From Albula goreensis (Eukaryota; Chordata; Actinopteri; Albuliformes; Albulidae), in NCBI GenBank assembly GCA_022829145.1, contig CM040755.1, forward strand, positions 14,834,063 to 14,898,062: 64,000 nucleotides of DNA, in the 5' to 3' direction. A program made the translations under genes and the position numbers. Below the pieces are notes generated by a model. It made no database searches and was not told where the DNA came from. It worked only from the letters and a program-made list of their open reading frames with translations. This document shows, piece after piece, positions 1 to 12,700 of the stretch; within the stretch, counting starts at the first letter, position 1, and the number at the start of each line of letters is the position of its first letter.

Positions 1-3000
1 TACAAGTGTTCCTTTCCTTAATTCTGTCTTCAGTTAGGCACTGATTATTCCTGACAACCAACCAGGCCATCAGATTTCATTGGTCCAATGAGTCTATAAC
101 GAGGGGCTTGAGCGAGCTGGATGATGACCAGCTTCCTGCTAAATAAGCCTTTTTGGCCCCATCAACAGCTAGTATTAATGTGCCACTTTTGTTATCCGAT
201 CGCAATCCTTTTACGTTTCGGACAGGAGCAGACCCACAAAAGATGTATTGTGATCCAGTTGGGATCAGATCTGGCTTACCGCCTGCAGAGGTGGATTGTG
301 GATTGTGGATGGTGCATTGTGTTTGGATTTCAGCAGACTGTAAATGCACAAACATATTCATATAAGACAGTATATACAGGACATTTAAATATATGTATAG
401 ATGCACTGAACTGTGATTCGTTAAATATCTGATTGTCGTGATTGCATAACAAGAGTTTCATCTCAATTCTAGATTTAGATGGCAGGACTTTGATATCCCT
501 TAAAGAAACCTGCAAAAAAAAAATCCAAGTCTGGGTTTATAGCACATTTGAACTGATCTGACTGTGCAAAGTGGGTTTCACTGTGTTTTAGAATGGCTTT
601 GAGGTGGGAATTTCCACCACTGAAATCCTCAAGCCTAGTTATGGAAAGAGGCGTGCACAAACAGTGCTCTCAGCATCACAAATAGCCTGGGTAGGACTCC
701 CTTTGGAAGGATGCCCTCATAATGCACAGGCCTCGTTAATGTCAAGGGAGCAAGGTGATGTAACATATCCCCACTGATAACTGCAGCTTTGATATCTCAT
801 CGTGCCTCCTGATTTAATTACTTGTTTATAATGCATTGCACGGGCGGGCAATTACTTTTACCAATTAACATTCTGTGTGCCACGGACTATAATCTCACTC
901 CTAGCCTGTTCACTTGACATTTCTTTGAATTTTATTGCCTGAGTGTTTCCTGTGACCCCGTCAAATAAGAACTGGGATTGTCTCCACATTATCATTCTCT
1001 GCTCCAATGTAATTAAATGATTAAGGTGCAAGCCACTCCTCCATATATTTATGCCTACAAGTGCCATGTGCAAAGATTGAGGAGATGGATGGTGCTGAAT
1101 TAGACAGTCACAAACATGAAGACAAAGGCTGGTAACACCCTCACAAATTGTGTGCGAATGAAGAGATAAAAAAGCAAAGAAAGAAATGTCTTGAATAATG
1201 CATTTCATTATTTTACCATCTGTAAGACATGCTGATGGTAAACATGTTAAAGTACTACAATTAAAATTCATCTGTTAAAGGTATAATCCCACTGGGTGGA
1301 AGCATATGAATATTCCTTTAATGACCACTGCAATAACTCAACATGAACCTGCTTATCTGGATAATATTTTAATAGATCCTAATAAACTTATCTGTTGATA
1401 TTGTGGACACAAATTTAATCAGTGAGTCATCTTGCCTGGAGCATGGCGGTTGGAGAAGAGACTGGGGAGTGAAATGAGAGGACTCTAATAATGTGAAAAA
1501 AAAAACAATATTTCCTGACCTGACATGGAGGACAATGAAACAGACTGCACAGATTTATAGCAGAAATGACCAATAACAAACAATAACAAAAAACACCTCC
1601 TGAATTTGACACCCCCAGAAGGAGTGGATTCTGAGACAACTGACTCGTCCTGATGAGTACCGAAACATCACAACCTCACAAAATTTGACATTTACAACAA
1701 AGGACAGAAGGATGGCAAGAAGCTCTGCACACCTTGTAACAGATCGGTACAGGTCAGCAGCAAAAGCATTACATTTTCGGACAACATCAAATTTTCTTCC
1801 AAGCAACCAAGACACCCCAGCAGACCTGTATGTATTATTAATGAATAATGACTCCTGGCACTGGGTGTTCCAGCTAACGTGGTAAAGCTTCTTTCGGAAT
1901 ATCTGATACACGGATCAAAGCTTTTTTACACTCTGCAGACATATTAATGGGGAAATATCACCTGAAAAGGTCAGCTGGGGTATACCTTTAAATCTCTTTC
2001 AGATGTCAACATCAAGAACTGAAACATTTGGACTGTATTGTACCACACTGGTGCACCTATACACATGAAAGCTGTCCTTCCAGTTACATTTATGCTCCCC
2101 TACAAACTGGACTCTACATGCACCACAAAGTTGATGAATACAAAAATGCTTATCCCCCACACAGATTCAGGTAAAGTAGCCATAGACATTGTCCAAAACT
2201 GACAGGAACATTACTTCTAAAACGTGTATTCACTTTTTAGCAAGACACCTTACAATTAAGACACCAGTTTCTATTCATTTTAATCTCAATTTCATGTGTT
2301 ACAGTATAAATCTTCCACATAGCTGGACAAAGGTAACACTGAAAGGTAGCCCATATTTAAAAAGCTGAGCTGAGCAAAATTCAATGAGATCCATTTCAAG
2401 TTTAATTGCCGACAACGTCTGCTCAGCATGAATGGCGGAACAATGCCAGCATTTGTTTTCGTCCTCATGTAATGGTTATCTCCAGCTTGCAGACCAAGCA
2501 TGGGAGGCAGGCACAGTTCTCTGCAGCTAATCTAGTTAAAAGACGAATCCCCAAGCAGTAATCTTCTCTAATCCCTTCATCAGAGGATGTTGTAGAGGAA
2601 TCATTAGCACAGTATTCTGTAACTGTGGGACGTGGTCTGTAGAATGCACTTTTTTAATAGTGTAATTTCTGATGAAAACCCCACTGAGGGACAGTGTATT
2701 CCTCTAAAAATGGCGCCCAAGAGAGTTATTGAATCCAGGAATTCAACCTTGTGACTTTGCTTCTAAATATGTTCATGACACAGGAAAATAAACAGGCCTG
2801 GCCACTGAAAATGGCACTTCTAGTTGCAGACATAGGGCATGGAGGACCAAGGTCAAGTCAAAGGTATATCTTTGGAAGGTCAACTTCATCTTCGAGATGA
2901 CACAGGGTTTCAAATATTTCATGGTCTTGGTGGTACGGTAGTTAGCATTACTCTGGGAGTCATCATCCGGCCACCACAGCAACATTCAGTCTGGTATCTA

Positions 3001-4363
3001 TGGCCCTGTTGCGCTGCAACCCTGCAGAAAAGCCTTTGAATCCTGCCGCTTTGTCATTTTTGACCATAGTTTTCAAAAACCTGTCGGTTCTGCAAATTAC
3101 TAAACCAGCTGTGGCCACAAGGCCTCTATTGAAACGTGAAGATCCCACCTTCTGCCAGAGTGCAGAGGGAGAAGTAAAGCTTGTCTTTACAGCCCCAAAA
3201 TGTGAAAAGGATTTAACAGTTCCAATCTCTCCAGCTGTGGCGACCCCCAAATTCATGTTTGACGTTTGTTCCTTGAAAATAATCCATAAAATCTGATATT
3301 GACTCGCAGGACCAAAAGCAGAACATGACACTTGCAGCAGGGCCAAATAATACTTGCGTCAAGGGCGACGAGATTCAATTTTATTACCAAAAAAGGAGAC
3401 AGTAATATAGATTGCTGGACGTCCAACTTCACCTTTAGGAATGTTTAAAATCTGTGTTTAACAGTGTACAGTACTATTTCATACCGCAGTCTGACTCTGT
3501 GAACATTTTGTTTGGTCACTCCCTGCAAAATTTTACCATTAAAATGTCCTGGAAAGTAGTAAAATAAAGAAAATGTAAAAATATCCACACAGTTTAATGG
3601 AATACAGATGGTGGTTTTATCTATTCTGATTCACCATATTATGATGCTATATACAGGGAGCATATGATGCTAATGTAATCATTACTTTTATTCCTTTCTT
3701 CAGAATGGCAGAGGTACAATAATAGACCTGTTTTTATGTGACGCATGGTCACTGATTTCATAAATGTCTGAGTGAGAGAGAACAAGGGGAATACTGGCCT
3801 GGTCCCAGTGAGGAGTCACTAATCTCCACATGTCTGCTAGTGACTAACCAGGCCTTCAGAATCAGAGATGATTGGTGCATTGTGCACAGCTGGAACATTA
3901 AAGAGCATGCATTACAGGAGACATTGCACACATTTTGGCAGATGATTATGCAGAATCATGAAATTTAATTGTAATTATGACTGTGATTTTGGCATGCTAG
4001 AAAGCCACCAACTTTCAGTGAGCTGATTAAGCTGTTATGCTGGTATAGGACACAGGTTCAAAACTCAAGAATTTTTAAATGTTATGTTTTTCATCCATGA
4101 AAATGGTCTCCAATTCCACCACAATTTTTTATCAAATCAAGAAATAATCGGGTGTAACTGGATATTGAAGAGATTAGAATTAATGGAAATCCAGGACTCT
4201 GGTACTGGATTTGTGCCACCCCTGTTGTAGGATACTACACAGGAGCACCACTGTTCCACAATTAGAAGAGGAGGAGGGCATTGGGGAGTACAAACAGGAT
4301 GGAACCAAGGAGCATATGCTGTAGGCAGCTGGGTTTGAACCTACTGGACCCAGCTAACTCATC

Positions 4364-4384
4364 TTATTTAATCAAATTAAATAA
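4364..4384. repeat. AT-rich perfect inverted repeat
   Basis: Nine-base arms TTATTTAAT and ATTAAATAA separated by three bases. It is probably a chance palindrome in AT-rich intron; no target-site duplication or element body is seen. Confidence 0.6.
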
Positions 4385-5364
4385 TTTAATAATCTAAAAA
4401 AATACTTCACTAAGTCAAACAATCCAAGCAAGCACCTGCCTCATGACAGGAAACTGGAGGGGCAACAGAATAAACAACGTAAAAACACAGCCCCCAGAGA
4501 AAGAGATGAATGGCTTTTTCTGCTAGTTGGCAAAAATAAGTTTTGCTGATCATCAATCTGTCTGTTTGAAGCCCAGACAGTGCAACATTAGAATAAATAT
4601 GGCTTTCAAGCGGATGGGACTTGGAGCCAGTTGTGGGAGGTTTTGGGACAGTTTCTACCTGGAGGGGCTGGCACAGCCTGTTATCCTATGAGACAGGTGC
4701 TGTGAAGCTTTTTGACACAGTGCTGACATCAGAAATAGCTCCATCTTGGCTTCACCAACAGCACAGGATTGTGGGATATTATATCAAGCAGAAAGAAACA
4801 TCTGGGTAGGTGACATTTTTCTTTACATCACCCTTTTTTATTTTTCCTTTAAAAAATCCAAGATTAAAGAAAGAAAGAATATTCCACCATGTGTTTACAA
4901 TGACAATTGGTGTGATAAGGAAGGGAACTGTGCCAGAAACAGCTCTGCTTCTGCAATAACCAGGCCTCTTTTAGATCCCTCTACCATCAGAACACTTCTA
5001 CATTGCAGTTTAAATGCCAGTGACACCTGTGGTGAAACATGTACCCAAGTCTTCCATCACTTCTTTCCCTGTCCTTGCCATGAGACCAGTTGTGTGTCAA
5101 AAAGCCACTGGTTCTATATTTAATTCACTTATCAAGAGGAATTAGCATATACGATGCTACTGTTAAAACATCCATTTCTCAGAGGTTTGTTCCATTGAGA
5201 CAGAAGTTTTGTATTGATTCTAAAACTCAGATTAGTAAATTTTTGCAACATGAATGCACCTGTTATTAGCTTGCCATGAGCCGTGCTTCCACATCTGTAT
5301 GGAGATATATGATTATGTGTTTTTATTTTCATGTTTGTTTACTAAATGCTTTAGATTATATTGG

Positions 5365-5454
5365 CTTTTGCTTTCTTGGCCAGAGCTCATGTGAAAATGA
5401 GAAGGGTAATCTCAATGTGACTATTCTAGTTAAATAAAGGTTAAATAAAATAAA
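5365..5454 (+). mobile_element. LINE 3' tail fragment, teleost type
   Basis: The order TTTCTTGGCCAG, then AATCTCAATGTGACT, then TAGTTAAATAAAGGTTAAAT is a degenerate copy of a 3' end I recognise as very common in teleost genomes (CTTGGCCAGG...AATCTCAATGGGACT...CCTGGTTAAATAAAGGTTAAATAAA). The element is 5'-truncated and no reverse transcriptase reading frame precedes it. The exact LINE family is not determined. Confidence 0.72.
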
Positions 5455-5765
5455 GGGACTAAATAAACAAGAAGCTCATTGAGTTTAGCTTTGTTTGTTG
5501 TTGCAACGTGGACTGGTCCAACACCACAGCTGTTATTCAGCATTAGGGTGGGTAGTGGATGAATGGTATCCTGTGGTGTACTGTTGTCTAATATATACAG
5601 TGTCTGTGTTTCTGTGACAGTAGCACAATGTATTTCCATTTGTTATCATGCAGGCATTTTTCGTGTATGTATGTGAGTTTATTTGTGATTCTGTAAGAGC
5701 TCAAACGCTCCACTGAGAGAGTGTGTGAGAGTGTGTACAGTGTGCTTTGTAGTAAAACACAGTAC

Positions 5766-5918
5766 CTTTGACCAGTCTCCAGTCTTCCACTCGTAGCATT
5801 TGGAGTGGTCCTCACAGGCCTCCTCCTCACTGGGCCGTGAGGCAGGGTCACATTGGCCCTGTGGGTTAGTGCAGGTGATGGTGCGTCTCCGGGTTCCCCG
5901 CCCACAATCTGAGGAGCA
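5766..5918 (-). CDS. adamts17: adamts17 exon (inferred exon 20): TSR4 and start of TSR5
   Basis: 153 nt, exactly 51 codons, phase 0 at both ends, acceptor TGCTTAG, donor GTACTG. It encodes [40 protein letters not shown] and [11 protein letters not shown]. The first two thirds finish TSR4; [11 protein letters not shown] opens TSR5. In the O-fucosylation position the motif is CSSDCG, with Asp where Ser/Thr is needed (human: CSASCG). This is the last coding exon in the window. The two remaining exons, with the rest of TSR5 and the PLAC domain, were not found in 1-5765. Confidence 0.94.
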
Positions 5919-7112
5919 CTAAGCAGAGAGAAGCGAGAGGAGACTGTGTAGTCATTAAAGAAAGCCCCACAGGGACAGCTTAACATAACACTCACCTCTC
6001 CAGAAGGATTTCCTTTAAATGGAATGGATTAAATAAGAGGATAGAGATACAAAGATTTTGGAGGATAGGGATAGAAAGCAAGAAAGAGGGAGAAACTGAG
6101 AAAGAGAGTGTAGTAATGTATCTCAATAAACAGCCACACTGCCCTCCACAGGGAGAGTGAAGACATTACCTTTAACACCTTTACAGCAGGTTTGCCGCTG
6201 CACACTAATGTTTTCCATATAAAAATCTAAAGTAATGCACATATGGTAAAAATTTCTTAATAGCTTTTCCCAAACCAAACTAAGGGTATGTTAAATGCAC
6301 TGTTTTACACAAAACACACAAAATGAGGCATGTTCTTAAGCAGGCTGAAATTAAACACAGCATGAGGATGTTTTTTTTCCCAAGAAGTTACCAGAGCTTT
6401 GTCTGGATTGATCAATTGTAATCATCTGGGTTCTAGAAGAAAAAAACTGACACCATCGCACTCAACAGCCCAACAAGGGTAGAATAGTGTGTAAAAACTG
6501 ATGACTATAAATAGATAGAAAAATGGTTCACACACAGCAATGCAATCTGCAAATAACACTTACTTATACTTATTTATTAATCTGAGAGAAGGAGGGGAAC
6601 AAACCACACAAATGTTTCTGCAAGTAGCCTTCTTCAGTGCATGATAAAGAGTTTTTCAGATGCAGCTTGCTATCAGAATAGCAGAGGTGTTAATCATGAG
6701 AGCTAATCATTCAGTAATTGTTAACAAGTTAATGATAATTTAAAGGAACAAATCTCAATGAAAATTGACAATTGAATGACAGGGGTGTAAACCACACAAA
6801 AAAGTCAGGCAAAAAGCTGTCATATAGAGTGGAATGCATTTTTTCTATCTATTTATGAGCATCTGGATGCTGTCATATCTTGAGTGAGTGTTCAGGAAAA
6901 TATTGGTAGAACTTTGCTGTCAAGAGCTTTGAAATAATGTTTGTTAATAATGTGTTTAGCTATGGAGAATACATTCTTTTGATTGGTTCCTGTGGGCCAT
7001 TGATTGACAGCACAGCTTAGCTCCACCCTTATTAGGCCTCTGGAAGTCTCATGTTATCATCATTGCTGGATAGTATAAGGGTTGTGCATGTGGCAGAAAA
7101 AGGGGACCAGAC
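5919..7112 (-). other. Intron 19 (1.2 kb)
   Basis: No exon or recognisable element. It has a purine-rich tract (GA/GAAA repeats) near 6060-6115 and otherwise AT-rich sequence. Confidence 0.75.
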
Positions 7113-7317
7113 CTTGGACCACTCAGAGGCCTCCCACACAGTGAGACAGTCCCGCCCTTCACAGCCCTGCATTGAGGGGGGCTTGGCCCCCAGGCAGTAG
7201 AGGTCTCGGGTGTTGATGTAGGAGCCATTCTGCAGCTGGTAAACGCACATCACCTCCCGCAGCTGCAGGCCCTTTCCACAGGTGACAGAGCAGGGCCCCC
7301 ACTCGCCCGTCACCCAC
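7113..7317 (-). CDS. adamts17: adamts17 exon (inferred exon 19): TSR3 and start of TSR4
   Basis: 205 nt, one base completing Arg, ends phase 0, acceptor TGTGCCAG. It encodes [16 protein letters not shown], then [38 protein letters not shown] and [14 protein letters not shown]. It covers a full TSR3 with WxxW-type tryptophans, a CSVTCG O-fucosylation site and an NGS sequon, then starts TSR4 (WEASEWSK). The donor is AAG|GTCTGG, weak at +3 to +5. Readthrough would add about 25 unrelated residues before a stop near 7032. Confidence 0.95.
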
Positions 7318-9598
7318 CTGGCACATAAAGGACAGGCTTGGATCAGCTCAGTTCACAGGGCACAAACACATAGTATAGATTTGCATAAAGTGGTAAACCA
7401 GAGTATTATACAAAGGACTAACCCAATATGACTATGCCACATGAATTCCCAGAACTCATTATATGTTGCTGCTTCACCAAAGTCCATTTAATGGTGCCTG
7501 AATCACTCCTTTTCTTGAACAAGGAAAGAAAAGGCACTGTGCTATAGCTGGTGAGGTATAAATGCCTCTTGAGTAGCCTCATACCAGTGACTGAAGTGAA
7601 ATTGCATGAAGTACAGTCATGTCAAAAATCAGTACTGGTGATAACTTCGCAGTGATGAAGAGCAGAGCTGTATTTAAAGGCCACTAACCTCATGCATTCC
7701 TGAATATGGCAATGAAACAGAATTGAGTATCTACCTCAAATTCTCAAAATTGAAATGACAAAATTAAGCATCACCCTACAGAAGGTAATGTGTAAAGCCA
7801 AGCAAAATAATGTGCAAATAAATCATATAGCAACAGCTGTAGACTTAACAGAACTTAAAACCATGGTGTCTGTCCTCAGCCCTCTTAAATGCTCTTGAAC
7901 ACAGCCAACAAGTCTATCAGTAAAACATCTGTTTCTTATGTTTCTAATAAGTTTCTAATGAACCCCAATCAGTTCAACACTGAGACGACCAACACAAATG
8001 CTCACTTGAAGGCAGTGAGTCCTTTTTAAGTTAGATACAGAAAGTTTCTGGTTGTATTCACTGGTTCCTGCATATGACTTTTATTCATTAATATCACTTC
8101 AAAGTGTCTTCAAAGGAAATCTGCAAATCTAAAACACAGCAGCGATTTCCATCACAGACTATGAAAGCAGCAGCCTCACTGTGTAAAGTGATATAAATAA
8201 GAGTGAGAAGGTCCTGTCTGACTTACTGCTCTGCCTACATTCATCAGTGCCAACACAGTGAGGGGAGAGTCCAGCATGCAGCCAATGGGCTGGACTCTTT
8301 GTAACTGATCACATGATGTGTGTGGCCAACAGAATGAGAGGAGGAGCCAGGGGGGGGTCACTCATCAAGCCATTTCAAGGTGGTGATATATAAAACTGAG
8401 CAAACCAAAAAAAACCTGGCCCTGGCGAGATGTAAATTGTGCAACTATGGTGGGTTTGCAAGTAACATAAGCTACTCAAACAATTACCTGTGACACATAT
8501 GACCCTGGAAGTGAGCTGACAGAGGACACATGATGAAACGCTGATGGTTTCAGAGGAAGACAAATATTCTGAGCTAAGTGACTGCCTATTTTCTATCCAA
8601 ACCTCAGAGCAACTTCTGCAAGGCATTAAGGACTTCACAAAAGACCTTTATATTTCTTCTTCCTGGGCTCTCAAAAGCCAGGAGGACGCCCATCTTGTGC
8701 AGCTGTAGCACCGCTATGTATAGCACAGATGAACAGTCTAAGGCCCCCAATAACACAGGGTTGTCGACCCCCATAAGTGAAAACATAAGGAGGTGTAAGA
8801 CTTTCGAAATAACTGATTACTTACAGATGAACCCTCCAAAACAATTAGAGATAAATTAATTAATGTTTAGAGGGAGGGATGGATGGTTCTGCCAAAAAGT
8901 GAAATTGTGTTGAACTAGCAGTTGGGTGAATGACAATGTCAGGCCTTTTCTCCCAACCCAAGGCCAAGCCCTTCATCTTAAATTGAACCCATCTTACAAC
9001 CCCCACAGTCCCTTTGAAATGAAAGTATGTGAGATCACTCCCCTGGTTTAATTATATAAAAAAGAAAAGCTCTGAGATATTGCTGAGCACACGTTTCACT
9101 AATGTAAAATGTATGGCAGAATCAGGAATACCCTTCCCTTGTTTGGTCATGGATGACTGCTTTATTGAATAATACCCCCCAATGTTTCTTTTTAGGATGA
9201 GGAAATACTCTGACCAAAGAGGAAGAACACAGCCCTGTGATAACACATGAGCTCAGAATCATTTGTAATCTTCTCCTGTACTCACTTTGGTGTTCACCTG
9301 ACATTTAGGATAATTGGTCTTATGAAGCAATTTTTTTATTGTTGCTCTTGTTACATGAGAGCGGTTATGAAATAGCCGGTACATATATGTGGACGTTTGA
9401 AATGTCCTTTTATCATTGAATCACATGAGAGGCGTGTAATTTAGAACAGCAATGCTCTTACACAAGGGTACATGCAATGCCCATAATTTATTCATCACCC
9501 CATACATTTATATGGTGTCACCTGCACTTCAGAGGAATGGAGAACACATAAAGGGTGCATCAGTAGTGTTCAGGCGCTGCTGGCGGGAAAGCTCTTAC
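7318..9598 (-). other. Intron 18 (2.3 kb)
   Basis: No coding or repeat signal that I can support. Short ORFs near 8176-8860 lack splice signals, domains or sensible composition. Confidence 0.72.
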
Positions 9599-9734
9599 CG
9601 TGATTGGCATGGGTGGGTGTTACAGAGTCTGACTTGAGGTGCTGGTCGATTCTCTGGGTGACAGTGGCTATCATTCACCAGGGTCATGGTCTTGTTGACA
9701 ATCTTCATACATGAGACAATGGTCAGTCTCTCCC
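9599..9734 (-). CDS. adamts17: adamts17 exon (inferred exon 18): TSR2
   Basis: 136 nt, found by looking for the missing TSR2 piece. The acceptor is GTTATTAG and the donor is GTAAGA. With the split Gly codon it encodes (G)[20 protein letters not shown], then [20 protein letters not shown] and PCQS plus a split Arg. The cysteine order (SC, HC, LC, PC) completes TSR2. NKT is an N-glycosylation sequon also present in human. The exon is less conserved than its neighbours (human: [20 protein letters not shown]). Confidence 0.93.
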
Positions 9735-12700
9735 CTAATAACAAGCAAGCATGTAGAATGGCAAAATACATGGGTTTTGTTAGGTTTGGATGTTGTCTTT
9801 TATGGTTTCTTTTTAAGGAACAGCCTTATATTAAAACTCATTTAGACAATGCAAATACAAATTTAAAAAAGAAAAAACAAATCCAAATCTCCTCACCATT
9901 GATTACCATCCAACTGAGAGAATCAGTGGGGATTATTTCAATACATAATTCCACGGTGCCACCACAGCTTAACAACCCGTTTTTATGATTTTAAGCAAGA
10001 GGAGGAAGGGCAAGGCAATTATATCTCAGTGGCTAGAAAATTTATTTAGCAGCTTGCCATTTTTCCATATTTAAAATTGTTCTTAATTAGATAACCCTTG
10101 AGCAGTCTTTTCAGGGATTATTAAACGGCACTAAATGGCAATGAAGATATGGTGTAAAAACAATCATACAAATATGCAAACAGCTGAAAATAGCCCACAA
10201 GCCCAGACAGTCTAGCATTACTTCCTACTAGACTACATAACAGTTTTCCATAATTTGCAGGTAATTACCAAATGAAACACAGTTAATGAGAAATAATGAC
10301 TTTAAAGGAATTTCAATTATTTTTAGTTGCAAAAGAGACTTTATCACAAATTAGCACAGGGCTAAGCACTGACCCTTGGGTGCATATTGAAAATTCTCAA
10401 AAATAGTCCTTAAATTCACCTTTGCTAAAATTCTGTGCCAGTGTGTTTCATACTGTATAATTCCGCTGTATAATCTAATGGTCATTTTAGGGGCTGAATA
10501 ACAAACATTTTAAATCAGATTCAAATGTATCCATTTATAACACAGAGACAGCAGACATTCCAAATCTTATGAATAAGATATAGAGAGGAAAAATAAGCAT
10601 GAATGTCTTATAATTTTTCCATAAACCCCTATTTGACACTGAAAACCTAGCCAAACTGAGTGTTCAGTAATGCCATTTTGCCCATTTAAACTGAATCCTC
10701 CAATTTCCACAATTTAGTAAGTCATTCATTTTGAACTTTACAGTGCATACCAGCTTATTGACTAATACAATCATGGAAACATTTATGACTAAAATACTGC
10801 TGTGTAACCTGATCATATAGAGTGTATTTTCTAAATTAAGTTATGGAGGCAAAGTAAAAGTTTTAAATGGAAAACTGTCACTCGTTACTTGGCATCATTA
10901 TCCAATGGCTGGCATAGTGTACACACAATGTGCCTAGTGGCTGCTTTTCTCCTCGCTGAGTCAGTGAATGCTTTGGTTTTGGTTTGCTATCTTTCTGCCC
11001 TCCAGACAGATATTATAGGTTTTGATTTCAGATGCTTTACTGACAGGGTAGGTCAGACTGTGGAGTCAACACTACACAAATGTTTCACAAGGAACAATCA
11101 TGGTTATCTTTCCTTGTCGAGGAATAATGAAAAAACAATAATTTCATCATTCATTATCTAGCTACAATGTCCATCATGGGCTCCATGTAAGAGAATACTG
11201 AAACCCAGGTTTGGTTATCACAGGCTGCACAGTGTATGTTACATACTGCTGGTTTCAGGGTAGTGATCACAGGGATAGGCCTTTTTTTAGTGTAAAATGG
11301 AAAAGGGAATTAAAATGCCCCCCCATAAACATGGCCAACCCTCGCTCACTTCATTTGCAGGTGGACGCAATTCATTTACGTGAAAGAAAGTAGGCCTCTT
11401 CATGCTATTTAGACTATAAGCCAGTATATTACCACAGAGGAGCTGTGAATTACAGTAACCAAGGAAACGCGGAGGTCTGTGCCAGAGCTATAGTGGAACA
11501 CCTGCCTCTTTTCAGGAGCTCTGCTGTACTGTACATTTTGTGCTCATTTAGAAGGTCAGGACCATCTAAATCACCTTGATGCTGGTCTATACTTTCAGAG
11601 ACCATAGTTTTCTCTGGAACAGCTTTCCATTCATTCAATGCATTTCTGCCTTGGTTCCTTTTTCCCACCACACAAACATTTCATATGACAATTCAAAAGT
11701 GATTTGTTGTTTCAATATGTAACTGACATCTGAAATAAGTGGAAGTGCTTCCACAGATATACAAAGCTAACTCTGAATCGATGGCTTTCAGAAGACGGCA
11801 CGCGCAGGCAAACACTTTGCCTGGGTGAAGGTTTTGTAGAACCACCCTGTCAGACACAATAACAATTTTGATTTAACTTGTGAAATGAACAGACTTTCAT
11901 AGTGTGTTAAACTCAGACACTTTCCTGGCCACTTCACAGAAACTTTGTGGCAACAGAGGGAAAGAACAACATTTTAAAGTGACTGCCACACCATGGCTGC
12001 ATAACTAGGCATCAGGCTGCTGATTGTGTTGACCACAAAAACCCTTATAACAAATTAGGCAGCTGTCTAACAGGCAGGAACTGCTGCTAGCTAACCTCTG
12101 GTGATTTGTGATTTTCCAGATGACAAATGCAGTTGGGCACCACTTTATTTGCTTTTAACTTAAACCTACCAAACAGCTCAAATAACCACTCCATCTCGGG
12201 TATACCACTGAGGATGAAAAAATTTACTTAATGTTTACTTTTAAAAACATATTTTTTGCAAGTGTTCTCTCCAAAAAAAAAAAAAAAAAAAAAAAAAAGG
12301 AATAAAGTACCTATGAGTGAATGCTACAGCGACATGGATATTGAAATGCCATGCTGTTTAACAGTGTGAGGCTTTCTGAACTGCTGCAGTGCCACTTCAG
12401 TAGGAACCAATGAAGACCAGCAGGATCCATCCGATCTGCTCTTGATCATGGAGATGAGGTCATCGCAGAGCGCTCACCTTTCACTTCTGTCCTCATCCTT
12501 TGATGTGGTCTTTAGGGGTTCGCTCATGCCTGATGCTAGACCCAGATAAGCTGAGCAGTGTGTGGCACATATGTGGTGTGGATGAGACTAGAGCCCAACA
12601 TCGAATGCACACCATGGGGAGAGGAAAGGAAGCATGAGTGCAGCCCCACCCCCAATCCACACCTGGCACTCTCTTCCTTTTCTGTCCGCACACATGGAGC

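Larger units (their letters stand above)
1..5765 (-). other. Intron 20 (partial)
   Basis: AT-rich, mostly unremarkable sequence downstream of the last exon seen. I searched the minus strand for the expected TSR5/PLAC exons (CGKGLQSR-like and the terminal cysteine cluster) and found none, so the intron runs beyond the window. It contains a LINE tail at 5365-5454, an AT palindrome at 4364-4384 and overlapping meaningless ORFs on both strands around 2963-3346. Confidence 0.7.

Noticed and set aside
2963-3346. Overlapping 98-127 codon ORFs on both strands
   Set aside because: Open on both strands by chance; no similarity to the missing TSR5/PLAC exons or to any family I know.
4322-4345. tRNA B-box-like GGGTTTGAACC
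   Set aside because: No A box at the right distance and no cloverleaf; not a tRNA or clear SINE.
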